A stretch of DNA of 64,000 bases from Flavobacterium hiemivividum (lineage in GTDB: Bacteria; Bacteroidota; Bacteroidia; Flavobacteriales; Flavobacteriaceae): assembly GCF_004349145.1 (NCBI RefSeq), contig NZ_SMFO01000002.1, forward strand, positions 62,001 through 126,000, in the 5' to 3' direction. Both the position numbers and the translations under genes were made by a program. The stretch's first letter is position 1. Each line of letters starts with the position of its first letter. The notes below the pieces were generated by a model, which had not been told where the DNA came from, searched no databases, and saw only the letters and a list, made by a program, of their open reading frames with translations. Positions 63,446-64,000 of this stretch are shown piece by piece.

Positions 63446-64000
63446 TTAATAAATCAAATATTTAGAACGCATTTTTTTAAATGAATTCAAATCTTTCTGC
63501 CAGCTTTGTCTTATCTTACTTTCCGAAACTCCAGTTTCAATCTGAGTTTGTAATTTCTTTGTTCCAGCTAATTTTGTAAAAAAGGCGTTGAAAAATTTAG
63601 TTTTGTCGCTGGTGTTTTCATAGGCTTTAATTAGCCATTTTAGTTCAAGTCGTTTAAGTTTAGGGTAGGATGTTAGATCCTCACCAAAGCATTCTTTTCC
63701 ATTATGCATGGGGTCTTTAGCTCCAAAATTTGGTTTTGGAGTAAAGCTAAAATCAAAACTTTTTTTATTTAAAAAAGGGGAACCATAGATTTGAAATTGC
63801 TTTTCTGTACCGCGGCCCATACTTACATTAGTACCTTCAAATAGGCATAAACTAGCATAGAGATTTATAGATTGGTCGTTTGGTAAGTTTGGCGATGGTT
63901 TTACTAGTAAGCTGTATTGCATTTTACGATTATAGTCGATACAAGGGATAACAGTTAATTTGCATTGTGCTGCATTTTTTAACCATTTTTGACCATTTAT
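63446..64000 (-). CDS. namZ: Exo-beta-N-acetylmuramidase, DUF1343 (5' end beyond window)
   Basis: The C-terminal 185 or so residues of a DUF1343 protein. The frame stays open to the window end and reads through INGQKWLKNAAQCKLTVIP, so the gene starts outside. Family marks: VKPSPNLPNDQSINLYASLCLFEGTNVSMGRGT and IYGSPF. NamZ releases terminal MurNAc from glycan ends. It is the first salvage gene visible, 42 bp before murQ. Confidence 0.92.
   Translation of the reverse strand: MNGQKWLKNAAQCKLTVIPCIDYNRKMQYSLLVKPSPNLPNDQSINLYASLCLFEGTNVSMGRGTEKQFQIYGSPFLNKKSFDFSFTPKPNFGAKDPMHNGKECFGEDLTSYPKLKRLELKWLIKAYENTSDKTKFFNAFFTKLAGTKKLQTQIETGVSESKIRQSWQKDLNSFKKMRSKYLIY

Noticed and set aside
1-64000. CRISPR array, rRNA operon or complete insertion sequence
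   Set aside because: I saw no regularly spaced repeat-spacer pattern, no rRNA sequence and no transposase with terminal repeats.

Overview
The window looks like a chromosome segment of a Flavobacterium-like member of the Bacteroidota (Flavobacteriaceae). The evidence is low GC content, no clear Shine-Dalgarno sites, several TAnnTTTG-type -7 promoter elements, a SusC/SusD pair, family-typical small proteins (DUF6952-like, DUF6520-like), a Bacteroidota-type tyrosine recombinase and a RibB with a decayed RibA half. The species cannot be named from sequence alone.

Region 1 (1-11.2 kb, + strand) is catabolic. It holds an ATP-dependent hydantoinase/5-oxoprolinase-type pair (HyuA, cut by the window edge, and HyuB), an M24 Xaa-Pro aminopeptidase-like protein, an Asp/Glu/hydantoin racemase, an NCS1 permease, the internally deleted remnant of a medium-chain dehydrogenase, a cupin-like protein and an ornithine cyclodeaminase/mu-crystallin protein. 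Proline dehydrogenase and P5C dehydrogenase follow. The likely theme is uptake and conversion of cyclic amide or proline-type compounds to glutamate.

Region 2 (11.2-41.5 kb) is a roughly 30 kb accessory island ending at a tyrosine recombinase gene beside the 3' end of tRNA-Ser(UGA). It holds an RteC remnant, a HipA-like kinase with a DUF3037-like partner, a GIY-YIG protein, a HEPN-like protein with an R-x4-H motif, a Gabija-like pair (OLD-TOPRIM nuclease and UvrD-like helicase), a soluble/membrane gene pair, an XRE regulator, a GC-richer SusC/SusD/S9-peptidase locus with a MauE-like protein, a small Cys-rich secreted protein and an AraC regulator, then a UDG-like protein, a small protein, and a coupled RecD-like helicase plus TPR/OB-like protein. 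The most interesting structure is that several of these gene groups are bounded by 10-nt complementary ends (GTTATGGGCA...TGCCCATAAC; GTTATGCCTC...GAGGCATAAC; GTTGTATACT...AGCATACAAC; GTTAGGCGAA...ATCACCTAAC). They are separated by 110-140 bp imperfect inverted repeats. This is the layout of integron gene cassettes and attC sites, with no IntI gene visible. Two cassette-like arrays, one on each strand, appear to carry the Gabija-like genes and the possibly undescribed helicase/TPR-OB module.

Region 3 (41.5-64 kb, - strand) is core. A likely operon runs tpx, dgkA, ftsK, lolA-like, lptF/G-like, ribB. A redox group follows (2-Cys peroxiredoxin, thioredoxin, DUF6952), then nhaC. Last is a peptidoglycan-salvage cluster: NamZ (cut by the window end), MurQ, SSS symporter, lipoprotein GH3-beta-lactamase fusion, DUF5009/HGSNAT-like membrane acyltransferase, GHL10 lipoprotein-like hydrolase, AmpG-like permease and a cytoplasmic GH3 (NagZ-like).
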